Source: Gillisia sp. (lineage in GTDB: Bacteria > Bacteroidota > Bacteroidia > Flavobacteriales > Flavobacteriaceae). Taken from it: a DNA stretch of 64,000 nucleotides. Made by a program: the position numbers and the translations under genes. Location: positions 1 to 64,000 of the forward strand of contig JAGXIL010000019.1 of NCBI GenBank assembly GCA_024635655.1. Direction: 5' to 3'. Shown here one piece after another: positions 8,779 to 17,224 of this stretch. Position 1 is the stretch's first letter; each line of letters opens with the position of its first letter. The notes under the pieces are model-generated. The model searched no databases, was not told where the DNA came from, and worked only from the letters and a program-made list of their open reading frames with translations.

Positions 8779-10665
8779 ATGAAGATCATAAATTATTTTC
8801 CCCTCCTGATAATTTATCTTTGCTCCGGCTTCACTGTTTATGCTCAGGAAGAGGAGGAAACAGCTAAAGACTCCATTAAAATATACCGGCAAATAGAGGA
8901 GTTTTCAGGGAAAAAAAAGTTTACCAAAATGCTTCACAACCTGGTATTCCGGCCCACCAGAAAAAATAAGAATGCCACCATCAGGGTGCGGGAATTTAGG
9001 AATTACAACCGGTTTAAGGGGAAGATCATTAGGAATATTACTATAGAGACCCTTGATCCTTTCGGTCACTCAATTTCTGACACCCTCGCCAAGCCCCGCA
9101 ATTGGGCAGAATCTACCGGAAACAAAATTCACATAAGCACCAACCGGGCTACTATAAATGGTTTGCTGTTAATTGAGGAAAATATGCCTCTGGACCCGCT
9201 GCTAGTAAGAGAATCTGAACGTTTGATCAGGTCGCAGCCCTATATCAGGAGCGCACTCATTACAGTAGAAAACACCGAAGCCGGCATAAGATCAGATTCC
9301 GTAGATGTAAATGTAAGGGTGCTTGATTCCTGGAGTATTACCCCCGTAGGTGCATTCTCGGGTACGCAAACCACCATAGGCCTGAGGGAACGAAATTTTG
9401 TAGGTACAGGCCATGAAGTTAGGTTCCGGTTTAGCAGACGGTTTGATATTGGCAACAATGCTTATGATGCGAGCTATACCATCCCCAACTTAAGAAATAC
9501 CTTCATTAGGACCTACGTGGGATACAGGAGATATTTAGACGATTCCTATTACAAAGGAGTGAACATCGAAAGGAATTTTTACTCCCCTGTTACCCGGTGG
9601 GCAGGTGGTATTTATGTAGACCAGCAGTTTAGAAAAGACCTGTTTCCCGATCGGGATTTTGAAATGAGCATTGAAAGCCTGAAATATAACACCTACGACT
9701 TTTGGGGAGGACACTCTTTCAAATTATTTGAAGGAGGTTCTGACAATGACCGTACTACCAATCTCATAACTTCAGCCAGAATGCTGAATGTAGATTTTAG
9801 AGAAAAACCACCCGCAGCATATGATGAGGCAAATTTCTTTGCGAGCGAAACCTTTTATATGGGTAGCATCGGGATTGCCTCCCGGCAATACGTAAAAGAC
9901 GAATATATTTTCAACTATGGTTTTGTTGAAGATGTTCCGGTAGGCACCGTTTACGGACTTACCGGTGGTTATCAAAGGAAAAATCAAAATGAGCGACTGT
10001 ATTTAGGCGGGCGGGTAGCCTACGGAAATTACTTTAGCTGGGGCTTTTTAAGCACAAATTTTGAGGCTGGAAGTTTTTTCAGAGGTCAAAAAGCTGAACA
10101 AACCACCTATTCATTTCAGGCCAACTATTTTACAAATCTCATTAATATCGGTAGCGTTTGGAAGGTGCGGCAGTTTGTAAAGCCTCAGGTCATTTGGGGT
10201 AAGAATCGACTGGACTCATTTGGGGACAGAATTACGATCAATGAACACGGAAATCTTTTAGGTGATTATGGTTCAGACTTTGCTGAGCTGAACGCAATGG
10301 GCCTCCAGGGTTTTAATAGTTCCCTATACGGTACCAGGAAGTTCTTGCTCACATTTCAAACCCAGTTTTATGCACCCTGGAACCTTTGGGGCTTCCGCCT
10401 CAATCCCTTTCTCAATTATTCCGTTGCCATGATTGGAGATGAAAACCACAGGATTACCCACAGCAAAATGTACACCTCCGTAGGAGCCGGGGTGATCATC
10501 AGTAATGACTACCTGGTCTTCAATACTTTCCAGTTCTCCGTTGCTTTTTACCCGGAGATCCCGGGACAGGGTCAAAATCTTATCAGGACCAATTCCTTTC
10601 ATACTTCCGATTTTGGATTCCAGGATTATAATTTCGGAAAGCCGCGCCCGGTGATCTTTAAATAA
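8779..10665 (+). CDS. BamA/TamA-type outer membrane protein with POTRA-like N-terminus
   Basis: A 628-residue exported protein (signal ends around FTVYAQ). Residues about 60-190 look like POTRA-type domains: FKGKIIRNITIETLDPFG, then LIRSQPYIRSALITVEN, the typical spacing of a POTRA strand-helix-helix-strand unit. From about 200 onward it is an antiparallel barrel of alternating hydrophobic residues, ending in a short aromatic-rich segment. Such proteins insert or export proteins or lipids at the outer membrane; which one applies here is unknown. Starts at ATG 8779; a TTG five codons upstream also opens the frame. It converges with asnB and is separated from it by a perfect palindrome. Confidence 0.75.
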   Translation: MKIINYFPLLIIYLCSGFTVYAQEEEETAKDSIKIYRQIEEFSGKKKFTKMLHNLVFRPTRKNKNATIRVREFRNYNRFKGKIIRNITIETLDPFGHSISDTLAKPRNWAESTGNKIHISTNRATINGLLLIEENMPLDPLLVRESERLIRSQPYIRSALITVENTEAGIRSDSVDVNVRVLDSWSITPVGAFSGTQTTIGLRERNFVGTGHEVRFRFSRRFDIGNNAYDASYTIPNLRNTFIRTYVGYRRYLDDSYYKGVNIERNFYSPVTRWAGGIYVDQQFRKDLFPDRDFEMSIESLKYNTYDFWGGHSFKLFEGGSDNDRTTNLITSARMLNVDFREKPPAAYDEANFFASETFYMGSIGIASRQYVKDEYIFNYGFVEDVPVGTVYGLTGGYQRKNQNERLYLGGRVAYGNYFSWGFLSTNFEAGSFFRGQKAEQTTYSFQANYFTNLINIGSVWKVRQFVKPQVIWGKNRLDSFGDRITINEHGNLLGDYGSDFAELNAMGLQGFNSSLYGTRKFLLTFQTQFYAPWNLWGFRLNPFLNYSVAMIGDENHRITHSKMYTSVGAGVIISNDYLVFNTFQFSVAFYPEIPGQGQNLIRTNSFHTSDFGFQDYNFGKPRPVIFK

Positions 10666-10699
10666 AAAAAATATAGACTATACTTGAATAAAAACAAGA

Positions 10700-10730
10700 G
10701 ACCTCACAGGTTTTGAAAACCTGTGAGGTC
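10700..10730. terminator. Perfect 15-bp inverted repeat between convergent genes
   Basis: Arms GACCTCACAGGTTTT (10700-10714) and AAAACCTGTGAGGTC (10716-10730) around a single central base. It lies between the convergent BamA-like gene and asnB, so it can act as a bidirectional terminator. I also recognise this word as a palindrome that recurs in flavobacterial genomes, so it may be a dispersed element used as a terminator. Confidence 0.6.
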
Positions 10731-10762
10731 TGAGCTCCTATTATTTTAACTCTGCTATTTAC

Positions 10763-12463
10763 TTACTCTGCTTTTAAAGCTTCTTTTTTCAATTCCTTCT
10801 TATACGCATCAGAATGAACATTGGCCACAGCCCTTCCGGAAGGATCATTCATATTTCTAAAAGATTCATCCCATTCCAGAGCCGTAGGTGTACTACAAGC
10901 CACAGAGGCTACAGAAGGCACCGATAAGGCAGCCGCATCACTTGGGAAATGGCTGGTGAATATCGAGCGGTAAAAATATTCTTCTTTGCTTTTTGGCGGC
11001 TGAAGCGGAAATTTAAAATGGGCATTCTTCAGTTGCTCATCACTTACCTGGGTATTCACCATTTCCTTTAGCGTATCGATCCAGCTATATCCTACCCCGT
11101 CTGAAAATTGTTCTTTTTGTCTCCAGGCAACACTCGCCGGAAGGTAATCTTCAAAAGCTTTACGCAGCACCCATTTCTCCATGCGCTCCCCATTGATCAT
11201 TTTATCCTGCGGATTGATGCTCATAGCAACATCCATGAATTCCTTGTCAAGGAATGGCACCCTGCCTTCGATTCCCCATGCGCAAAGCGATTTATTAGCT
11301 CTAAGGCAATCGTATTGGTGAAGTTTATCCAGCTTTCTCACTGTTTCTTCGTGGAATTCTTTGGCATTAGGTGCTTTGTGAAAATACAGATATCCGCCAA
11401 AGATCTCGTCGGCTCCTTCCCCGCTCAATACCATTTTTATTCCCATTGCCTTAATTGCCCGGGCCATAAGGTACATAGGGGTAGAAGCACGTATTGTGGT
11501 TACATCGTAAGTCTCAAGTTGATAGATAACATCCTTAATAGCATCTATACCTTCCTGAATGGTAAATTTCACTTCGTGATGTACAGTGTCTAAGTACTCC
11601 GCTACTTTTCGAGCCGCAGCAAGATCGGGAGAGCCTTCAAGCCCTGTGGCAAAAGAGTGCAAACGCGGCCACCAGGCAGCATCCTTATCCCCGCTTTCAA
11701 TTCTTTTATCTGAATATTTTTTTGCTAATGCTGAAGTAATGGAAGAATCGAGTCCGCCGGAAAGTAATACCCCGTAAGGCACATCACTCATTAACTGACG
11801 GTGTACTGCGGCTTCAAGGGCATCCCGGAGTTCAGCAATACTGGTCTCATTATCCTTCACATTTTCATATTCCATCCAGTCCCGCTCATACCATTTCTGG
11901 TATCCATCTTCTTTACTGGACAGGTAGTGCCCCGGTGGAAACAACTCAATTTTATTGCAATGTTCTTCCAGGGCTTTTAATTCTGAAGCGACATAAAAAG
12001 TTCCGTTCTGGTCCCAACCTATGTATAGCGGAATAATTCCCATATGATCACGGGCAATGAAATACTCGTCCTTCTCCACATCATAAAGTGCAAATCCGAA
12101 GATCCCGTTAAGCTCATCCAGAAATCCTGTTCCTTTTTCCTGATACATGGCCAGGATCACTTCACAATCAGATTGTGTCTGGAAATTATATTTGCCATCA
12201 AACTGCTTTCGCAATTCCTGGTGATTATAGATCTCACCATTAGCAGCAAGAATTAAATTTTTATTCTCACTAACCAATGGTTGTTTTCCTGAAGTAGGAT
12301 CAACAATAGCCAGGCGTTCATGGGCTAAAATGGCTTTTTCGTTGCTATATATTCCGCTCCAGTCCGGGCCGCGGTGGCGCAGGCATTTCGCCATGTTTAG
12401 TAATTGGGGCCTCAGCGTTTCAGAGGCTTCTTTTAATTCAAACGCACATACAATTCCGCACAC
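10763..12463 (-). CDS. asnB: Asparagine synthase B, glutamine-hydrolysing
   Basis: Makes asparagine from aspartate, ATP and glutamine. The 566-residue protein has the N-terminal class II glutaminase domain, whose catalytic nucleophile is Cys2 (CGIVCAFELK), with LRHRGPDWSG and AANGEIYNHQELR motifs. It is followed by the ATP-pyrophosphatase synthetase domain with the SGGLDSS P-loop (about 236-242) and SGEGADEIFGGYLYFH. The start is decided by the chemistry: the GTG at 12463 is the only start that leaves the cysteine at position 2. Length is normal. Confidence 0.96.
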   Translation of the reverse strand: MCGIVCAFELKEASETLRPQLLNMAKCLRHRGPDWSGIYSNEKAILAHERLAIVDPTSGKQPLVSENKNLILAANGEIYNHQELRKQFDGKYNFQTQSDCEVILAMYQEKGTGFLDELNGIFGFALYDVEKDEYFIARDHMGIIPLYIGWDQNGTFYVASELKALEEHCNKIELFPPGHYLSSKEDGYQKWYERDWMEYENVKDNETSIAELRDALEAAVHRQLMSDVPYGVLLSGGLDSSITSALAKKYSDKRIESGDKDAAWWPRLHSFATGLEGSPDLAAARKVAEYLDTVHHEVKFTIQEGIDAIKDVIYQLETYDVTTIRASTPMYLMARAIKAMGIKMVLSGEGADEIFGGYLYFHKAPNAKEFHEETVRKLDKLHQYDCLRANKSLCAWGIEGRVPFLDKEFMDVAMSINPQDKMINGERMEKWVLRKAFEDYLPASVAWRQKEQFSDGVGYSWIDTLKEMVNTQVSDEQLKNAHFKFPLQPPKSKEEYFYRSIFTSHFPSDAAALSVPSVASVACSTPTALEWDESFRNMNDPSGRAVANVHSDAYKKELKKEALKAE

Positions 12464-12728
12464 AATACTTCAATTTAAATTAGTACTCATTAATTCGCAA
12501 ATATCGAAGAAAATTTGGAACGGCGTCATTTTCAGAAAGAAAATTTCCGATGTCAGGTGTTATTTTTTTTGTCCTTTACGCCTGAATCAAAGCAACTTAT
12601 GCAATCTTTTTTTGTGCTGCCCGGTATATTTTATCGGTTTCATAATTTACATCCATATTATAATGAAATTAGGATTTCTAAAGGCTGATAATCCCGAATT
12701 GAGCAATAATCAGAAATGAGCATAATTT

Positions 12729-13745
12729 TTAAAAGCTAATAACATTTTTCCCAATTGATTTCCCGGATTCCTGTATTTGGTGAACTTTTTTAAAGGTTTC
12801 GGGTTTGAGGCCGTGAAAAGTTTCTTTTAAAGTAGATCTTATGCTGCCTTTATCCATCATCATTGCAGAAAGATCTTCAAGGATCTCGTGCTGCCGGGAC
12901 AAATCTTTTGTTCCGAACATGGGGCGGGTGAACATAAGTTCCCAATGAAAGGAAACGCTTTTGTTCTTTAGTTTATTGAGATCTACGTTCTCTTTTGTTT
13001 CAACTATTGAACAAATATGACCCTGGGGTTTTATAATAGTTGCCATGGCCTCCCAGTGCAATTCTGTATTTGAAAAATTGAGAATATAATCAACTTCTGT
13101 TATTCCATTTTCTTTTAGCTCTTCAACCAGATTATGATGGTTCACCACCACATCTGCTCCCATTTCCAGACACCAATTTTCGGTTTCCCGGCGCGAAGCA
13201 GTTGCGATCACGGTAAGTTGCGTTAGTTCATTCAGCAGTTGAATTCCTATAGAACCCACTCCCCCGGCTCCTCCTATTACAAGTATCTTCTGGTCTTCAC
13301 CTCCATTTTCTTTTATTAGCAGCCTGTCAAAAATACATTCAAAAGCAGTTATAGAAGTTAGCGGCATTGCGGCTGCTTCCTCAAAAGTGGATTTTTTTGG
13401 TTTATGCCCAACAATTCGCTCATCAACTACCTGGTATTCTGCATTGCTTCCCGGGCGGGTTATGTCTCCTGCGTAAAAGACTTCATCCCCTTCTTTAAAG
13501 TATTCGACCTCAGCTCCTGTGGCCTCCACAATTCCCGAGGCATCCCAGCCAAGGATCTTGGGCTCATCCAGTTCTTTCCCTTTTGCTGAACTGCTTCGCA
13601 CTTTATAATCTACAGGGTTTACAGATACAGCTTTTATCTTAACAAGGAGATCACGGGAACCAGGCTTAGGTTTGGCAGTTTCAAACGCAATAAAACTTTC
13701 TTTTTCTTCAATGGGGAGGGATGTCCTTATTCCAACAGCTTTCAT
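12729..13745 (-). CDS. Zinc-type alcohol dehydrogenase-like / quinone oxidoreductase family protein
   Basis: A 338-residue medium-chain dehydrogenase/reductase. Residues 1-120 form the GroES-like domain (KIKAVSVNPVDYKVR, GWDASGIVEATG); then a Rossmann domain with VIGGAGGVGSIGIQLL. The catalytic zinc ligands of true alcohol dehydrogenases are not visible at the usual places, so it is better described as an NADPH-dependent oxidoreductase of the zinc-binding ADH-like (YogA/quinone oxidoreductase) branch. ATG at 13745 chosen; the frame is open 11 codons further upstream. Substrate unknown. Confidence 0.85.
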   Translation of the reverse strand: MKAVGIRTSLPIEEKESFIAFETAKPKPGSRDLLVKIKAVSVNPVDYKVRSSSAKGKELDEPKILGWDASGIVEATGAEVEYFKEGDEVFYAGDITRPGSNAEYQVVDERIVGHKPKKSTFEEAAAMPLTSITAFECIFDRLLIKENGGEDQKILVIGGAGGVGSIGIQLLNELTQLTVIATASRRETENWCLEMGADVVVNHHNLVEELKENGITEVDYILNFSNTELHWEAMATIIKPQGHICSIVETKENVDLNKLKNKSVSFHWELMFTRPMFGTKDLSRQHEILEDLSAMMMDKGSIRSTLKETFHGLKPETFKKVHQIQESGKSIGKNVISF

Positions 13746-13894
13746 TTTTCGCTTATTTAATTTGAGACAAAATACCACAATTCAAATGGAAAGGAGCCGG
13801 TAACATATATAAGCTTTTGCTAATATTGCTGCATTAGAAGTGCATTTAAGAAATTTTTTCTCTTAATCAGAATTTTACGTTCTCAAGGTTGGTT

Positions 13895-14155
13895 TTATTT
13901 CCCGTAATGGTAGCGGCAGGCTGCTATTAGTAATTCCTTATTTTCATATTTATATACCAATCGATGTTCTGATGTTATTCGTCTAGACCAATAACCTGTA
14001 GATCATCTTTTTAAAGTTTCCGGCTTACCTGGTCCTTCAAAAGGTGTGCGCATACAGCACTTAATAAGTTCATTGATTCGTCTTACTATTTTCTTGTCGG
14101 TTTTGTGCCAGTACAAATAGTCATCCCAGGAAGAAGTGGACCAGGTTAATTTCAT
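13895..14155 (-). pseudogene. YoeB/Txe-family toxin, interrupted by an in-frame TGA
   Basis: The frame from ATG 14155 to TAA 13895 spells an 86-residue YoeB-type mRNA interferase (WDDYLYWHKTDKKIVRRINELI, then GYWSRRI, SEHRLVYKY, CRYHYGK), the full length of the family. Codon 51 is TGA (14003-14005), just before GYWSRRI, so the C-terminal half with the catalytic residues cannot be made by normal translation. Reading the codons around the stop one base out of phase gives DDL, which fits the usual LKxxLxGYW pattern, so a compensating pair of indels is one possible cause. Begins on the base after the antitoxin's stop codon. Confidence 0.85.
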
Positions 14156-14404
14156 CTATTCAATTAGATCTTTTTGAGCACCTTTGCCGCTTTCAAGTTC
14201 TTTAATAGAATTTAATAAAACATCCCTGTTTTTTCCTGTTATTAAGTAAGTGGTTTCCTTTAAGGAGTTATATTCATCTAAGGATATTAAAACAAGATCT
14301 TTCCCGTTTTTGCGCTTAATAATGATATCACTTACATCATTAACTGCTTTATCGAACCAATGCTTTAGATTAGCACGAAATTCAGAATAGTTTACTGTTT
14401 CCAT
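14156..14404 (-). CDS. Phd/YefM family antitoxin
   Basis: An 82-residue antitoxin: METVNYSEFRANLKHWFDKA at the start, then DIIIKRKNGKDLVLISLDEYNSLKET, the conserved YefM DNA-binding and dimerisation core; the C-terminal tail would wrap the toxin. The ATG at 14404 is preferred over an upstream start 18 codons earlier because it matches the family N-terminus. The stop directly abuts the ATG of the decayed yoeB. YefM proteins repress their own operon; a TTAAAGTACTTAAATAAGTACTTTAAA palindromic stretch just upstream (about 14418-14444) is a candidate operator. Confidence 0.88.
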   Translation of the reverse strand: METVNYSEFRANLKHWFDKAVNDVSDIIIKRKNGKDLVLISLDEYNSLKETTYLITGKNRDVLLNSIKELESGKGAQKDLIE

Positions 14405-14417
14405 AATGCAAAGATAT

Positions 14418-14444
14418 TTAAAGTACTTAAATAAGTACTTTAAA
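14418..14444. promoter_or_regulatory. Candidate antitoxin operator palindrome
   Basis: Two AAGTACTT words, themselves palindromic, flank AAATA about 15-40 bases upstream of the yefM-like start codon. YefM/YoeB complexes bind paired short palindromes of the TGTACA type in known systems, so this position and symmetry are suggestive. Inference only. Confidence 0.45.
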
Positions 14445-14556
14445 TTAATCTTCAACAAAATTATAATTTTCGTCTAAATGCTTTTTTATCCTAAAGTTAA
14501 CATTGAAAATTAAATCAGCAAAGAAATAATAAATACATTAAAAGATACAGCTAATT

Positions 14557-14588
14557 AGCCCTCACAGATTTTAACTTTGTGGGGGGCT
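14557..14588. terminator. Hairpin beside the degenerate mfd tail copy
   Basis: AGCCCTCACA (14557-14566) pairs imperfectly with TGTGGGGGGCT (14578-14588). A similar AGCCCT...AGGGCT hairpin lies in the same relative place beyond the real mfd end (16996-17024), so this appears to be the duplicated mfd terminator. Confidence 0.5.
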
Positions 14589-14639
14589 TTATACTTTTAA
14601 AGATGAAATTTTCAGTTAAGGACAAGATGTTCACAGTCC

Positions 14640-14753
14640 CTATCTTTGGGTTAAGAGGCTCATTTCCTCTTTAATTCTCAAATCCAACGGCTCCAAAACT
14701 TTGAATGCCCGCTTAATAGAAGTTATCTTTTAAAAAATGAGCAACAATCTCAG
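14640..14753 (-). pseudogene. Degenerate duplicate of the mfd 3' end
   Basis: On the minus strand these 38 codons read LRLLLIF, stop, KITSIKRAFKVLEPLDLRIK, EEMSLLTQR, stop. The tail at the true mfd locus (17057-17160) reads LRLLLTFEKITSVDRALKV, LEPLDLRVKEEIAP, stop. The match is clear in both protein and DNA; one Glu codon has become TAA here. The fragment has no start and no upstream mfd sequence. Confidence 0.85.
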
Positions 14754-14923
14754 TCATTGGGGTATTTTTCTACTGAAAATATGATAAATTTCAAAATAAA
14801 TTAGGAAGTCTAATATATATATATATTGCCAATTCAAAATCCGCTTTCTGCTGCTTTTTAAGCTTCATGTCCCTACACATTTAAATACAGAATTTTTAAT
14901 TAAATTTTAAAAATTCATATAAA
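14754..14923. other. A/T-rich gap at the left edge of the island
   Basis: Non-coding, with a run of alternating A and T at 14813-14826. It is where the mfd-like sequence ends and the island genes begin. No terminal inverted repeat or integrase is visible. Confidence 0.5.
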
Positions 14924-16033
14924 ATGAAGAAAATTTACATTTACCTACCCTTTATTCTTTTTTTTATTATTGGATGTGAAAAGGAGGAAATTTTAGATAC
15001 GCCCGATTTTCAAAATCAGTATTCGACGGTATCCAAAAAAGAAGCCCTTGAACATTTAACAACCTTGAATTCAAAAAATAAACAACAAAATTCAAATCTT
15101 GAAATATATTATGATCAAATAAGACAACAACCCATATTTAACAGCGATGAATTAATTACAATAATTCCTGCTCAAATTAAGAATACAAGTATTGAAAGTG
15201 AAATTTATGTTCTATATATAAATGGAAAAATCGAACATGTTCTTTTTAGTAAAATTTCTAACGGTGCTCAAGAAAATTATCTATTCAGCGGAATATTAAG
15301 TATTACCGATTTAAATGGTAAGTTTTTGAAAAGGTATCGTGTAAAAGATGGATTATTTACATCCCAATTTTTCTTAAAAGATAAAAACAACAAGCTTGAG
15401 GATTGTACTGGCGATGGTTGGGGAGATGGACTGGGTTGTGAACAGGAATTAGAAGAAGTTGTACTTATTGCGCCCGAACAACCTGCAAACACAGTTCCTG
15501 TAGCTGGAATTTATGATTCTCCTGATTATCAGGATTCCTCACTTTATGAGGACCAAAGTGGATATATTGGTTATAATAGTGATGAAAAAAAAGATATTGG
15601 ACCCAGCTGTGAAAGTTTTAACTTTACAAAAATTCATGAAGAATCAACTTGGCAAGAAGCAGCGGTTAAAAATGTAACATTCAAAGTAGTTGTTCTAACG
15701 CCAGAGGGTTTAAAAAAAACTTATGATATTTCATTCCCTCAACCTATTCTATTTGGAATGCCTGCAAATATGATAAACGGTGGAGATATATCCCCAGGAT
15801 TAGCAGCAGAATTATCTGCACAAGCATTACAATTAAGCATGAATGAAACTGTAAGTAGATATGGTAATACGCAATTCCCTCAATCAATTGTAGAATCATA
15901 TTTTAAAGAGAGGTTGAAATACAATTACCCTCTTGTCACAAATGGTGGAAGGGTTAATTTTAATCCTATGGCCTATGATGTAATTCCAACGGAATTTGAA
16001 ACTAATATGTTTGGCAATGGAAACTGCGATTGA
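14924..16033 (+). CDS. Lipoprotein of unknown function with an EEVVLIAP linker (possible surface effector)
   Basis: A 369-residue protein with a clear lipoprotein signal, KKIYIYLPFILFFIIGC (C18). Residues about 20-155 form an N-terminal domain; at about 163-190 there is a low-complexity cysteine/glycine segment, CTGDGWGDGLGCEQ followed by ELEEVVLIAP, like the ELEEVVVTA linkers I know from Bacteroidetes surface or toxin-like proteins. The C-terminal part (from about 215) is distinct: SCESFNFTKIHEESTWQEA, then a 150-residue region with no motif I recognise. Codon use and base composition are visibly richer in A/T than the flanking genes. The next gene overlaps its 3' end, as in effector/immunity pairs. 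That reading is inference. Confidence 0.72.
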   Translation: MKKIYIYLPFILFFIIGCEKEEILDTPDFQNQYSTVSKKEALEHLTTLNSKNKQQNSNLEIYYDQIRQQPIFNSDELITIIPAQIKNTSIESEIYVLYINGKIEHVLFSKISNGAQENYLFSGILSITDLNGKFLKRYRVKDGLFTSQFFLKDKNNKLEDCTGDGWGDGLGCEQELEEVVLIAPEQPANTVPVAGIYDSPDYQDSSLYEDQSGYIGYNSDEKKDIGPSCESFNFTKIHEESTWQEAAVKNVTFKVVVLTPEGLKKTYDISFPQPILFGMPANMINGGDISPGLAAELSAQALQLSMNETVSRYGNTQFPQSIVESYFKERLKYNYPLVTNGGRVNFNPMAYDVIPTEFETNMFGNGNCD

Positions 16034-16616
16034 AAATAAAAATTACGAATTAGAGATTTTAAAAAATTTAGCATATTCTTTTTATCCAAAAGGTATATGC
16101 TCCATAAAACAACTTCCTAAATATAAAAGTACACCACAATTCAAATTACTTGATGAAATAATACAAAAGCATAAAGCAAAACCTTTACTTCCATTCATCA
16201 AGGATTTTAAACAACTCCCTACTAATAAAATTGCAAGTGATGTTACGCGCTTTTCATGGAAAGATAGGGCTTATAACTTTCAGCTCATAGAGGTGAAAGA
16301 AAAATTTTTAATAAGTATATGCCTTAATATAAGCATTCTCATTCCTTACTATACAATTTATGTGGTCCGTGTGGAATTAAAAGAAAATACCCAAGAATGG
16401 TTAACTCTTCCCAATAAGTTAAATTCTTTTGAAGAACAGATTCATAAAAACGACATAGATCTGATTGAAGATTTGGTAGAAAAAAAATTAAATTTAAAAA
16501 AACTACCTATTAGCGCATTTTCTACCCACATAGAGGACATTAATTTTCAAGATCAAAGGATGGGAGATTTTTCAATATTTAATGCCTTTTTTTTAAACGA
16601 TTTTTTTATTCAATAA
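16017..16616 (+). CDS. Hypothetical protein overlapping the lipoprotein gene
   Basis: About 199 residues from the ATG at 16017, which overlaps the previous stop by 17 bases; a TTG seven codons upstream also opens the frame. No signal peptide. One hydrophobic stretch (FLISICLNISILIPYYTIYVV, about 100-120) could be a buried strand pair or a membrane segment. Rich in lysine, phenylalanine and isoleucine. I do not recognise a family. The overlap implies translational coupling with the lipoprotein, so the two products probably work together, perhaps as protection against it. Confidence 0.65.
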   Translation: METAIENKNYELEILKNLAYSFYPKGICSIKQLPKYKSTPQFKLLDEIIQKHKAKPLLPFIKDFKQLPTNKIASDVTRFSWKDRAYNFQLIEVKEKFLISICLNISILIPYYTIYVVRVELKENTQEWLTLPNKLNSFEEQIHKNDIDLIEDLVEKKLNLKKLPISAFSTHIEDINFQDQRMGDFSIFNAFFLNDFFIQ

Positions 16617-16618
16617 TT

Positions 16619-16804
16619 ATGCGCTCATATTTAATTTTTTCTGCGATAGTAATTATTCTGGGATTTTTATTAAAAGGTAAAATACTTACTATAAATATTT
16701 ATTCTTTTTATTTTTTAATTGATTATTTATTTATCAGTCTAATTATTATAATTTTAATTAATTTATTTTACATCAGTTTTAAAATTTTCAAAAAGTTTAA
16801 CTGA
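16619..16804 (+). CDS. Small membrane protein, 61 residues
   Basis: Starts two bases after the previous stop. The sequence is almost entirely hydrophobic, with two predicted membrane helices (LIFSAIVIILGFLLKG and IDYLFISLIIIILINLFYI) and a basic C-terminal end (KIFKKFN). No family recognised. Its tight spacing places it in one transcription unit with the two preceding genes. Confidence 0.5.
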   Translation: MRSYLIFSAIVIILGFLLKGKILTINIYSFYFLIDYLFISLIIIILINLFYISFKIFKKFN

Positions 16805-16995
16805 TAGAATAATATTTTTTTAAAATAACTTTTTTATTCTTCTCCTTTAACTGATTTCTCCTATTCGAAAATTATATTGAAAGCAGAATGAATGAAAACC
16901 AGTATGCAAAGATTCTGTATGGCTGTTATAATATCTATGAAAAGTGTGCCATCCACCCCGGTTAAGATTAGTCAATCAATAATTTAATTTTCAGC

Positions 16996-17024
16996 AGCCC
17001 TTATGGATTAAAAATGTGAGGGCT
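16996..17024. terminator. Hairpin between the island and the mfd end
   Basis: AGCCCT (16996-17001) pairs with AGGGCT (17019-17024). On the plus strand it is followed by ATTTATTTATTTTT, so it can end transcription of the island genes; on the other strand it lies beyond the mfd tail. A related hairpin flanks the duplicate tail at 14557-14588. Confidence 0.5.
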
Positions 17025-17056
17025 ATTTATTTATTTTTACTGTTTCCCTTTGGGGG

Positions 17057-17224
17057 CTAGGGGGCTATTTCCTCCTTCACCCGCAAATCCAGCGGCTCCA
17101 GCACCTTAAGCGCCCTATCTACAGAAGTGATCTTTTCAAATGTCAACAACAACCTCAACCCTGCCCGGGTCTTCTTTTCCTTCATCGTGCAGGAGTGGGA
17201 ATGGGTTTGCACGTATTGCAGTAA
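17057..17224 (-). other. Conserved mfd C-terminal codons beyond an in-frame amber stop
   Basis: Directly after the TAG that ends the mfd frame, the same frame stays open for 55 codons to a TAG at 17057-17059: LLQYVQTHSHSCTMKEKKTR, AGLRLLLTFEKITSVDRALK, VLEPLDLRVKEEIAP. This is the ordinary C-terminal end of Bacteroidetes Mfd proteins, so the stop lies inside the ancestral gene. Without readthrough these residues are lost. Confidence 0.85.

Noticed and set aside
11108-11593. 161-codon frame opposite asnB
   Set aside because: Shadow of asnB codons; asnB motifs are complete on the other strand.
12330-12719. 129-codon plus-strand frame
   Set aside because: Starts as antisense to asnB and continues into non-coding DNA; no family pattern.
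14813-14826. Alternating A/T run
   Set aside because: Short, in an A/T-rich gap; not a useful microsatellite or origin signal by itself.
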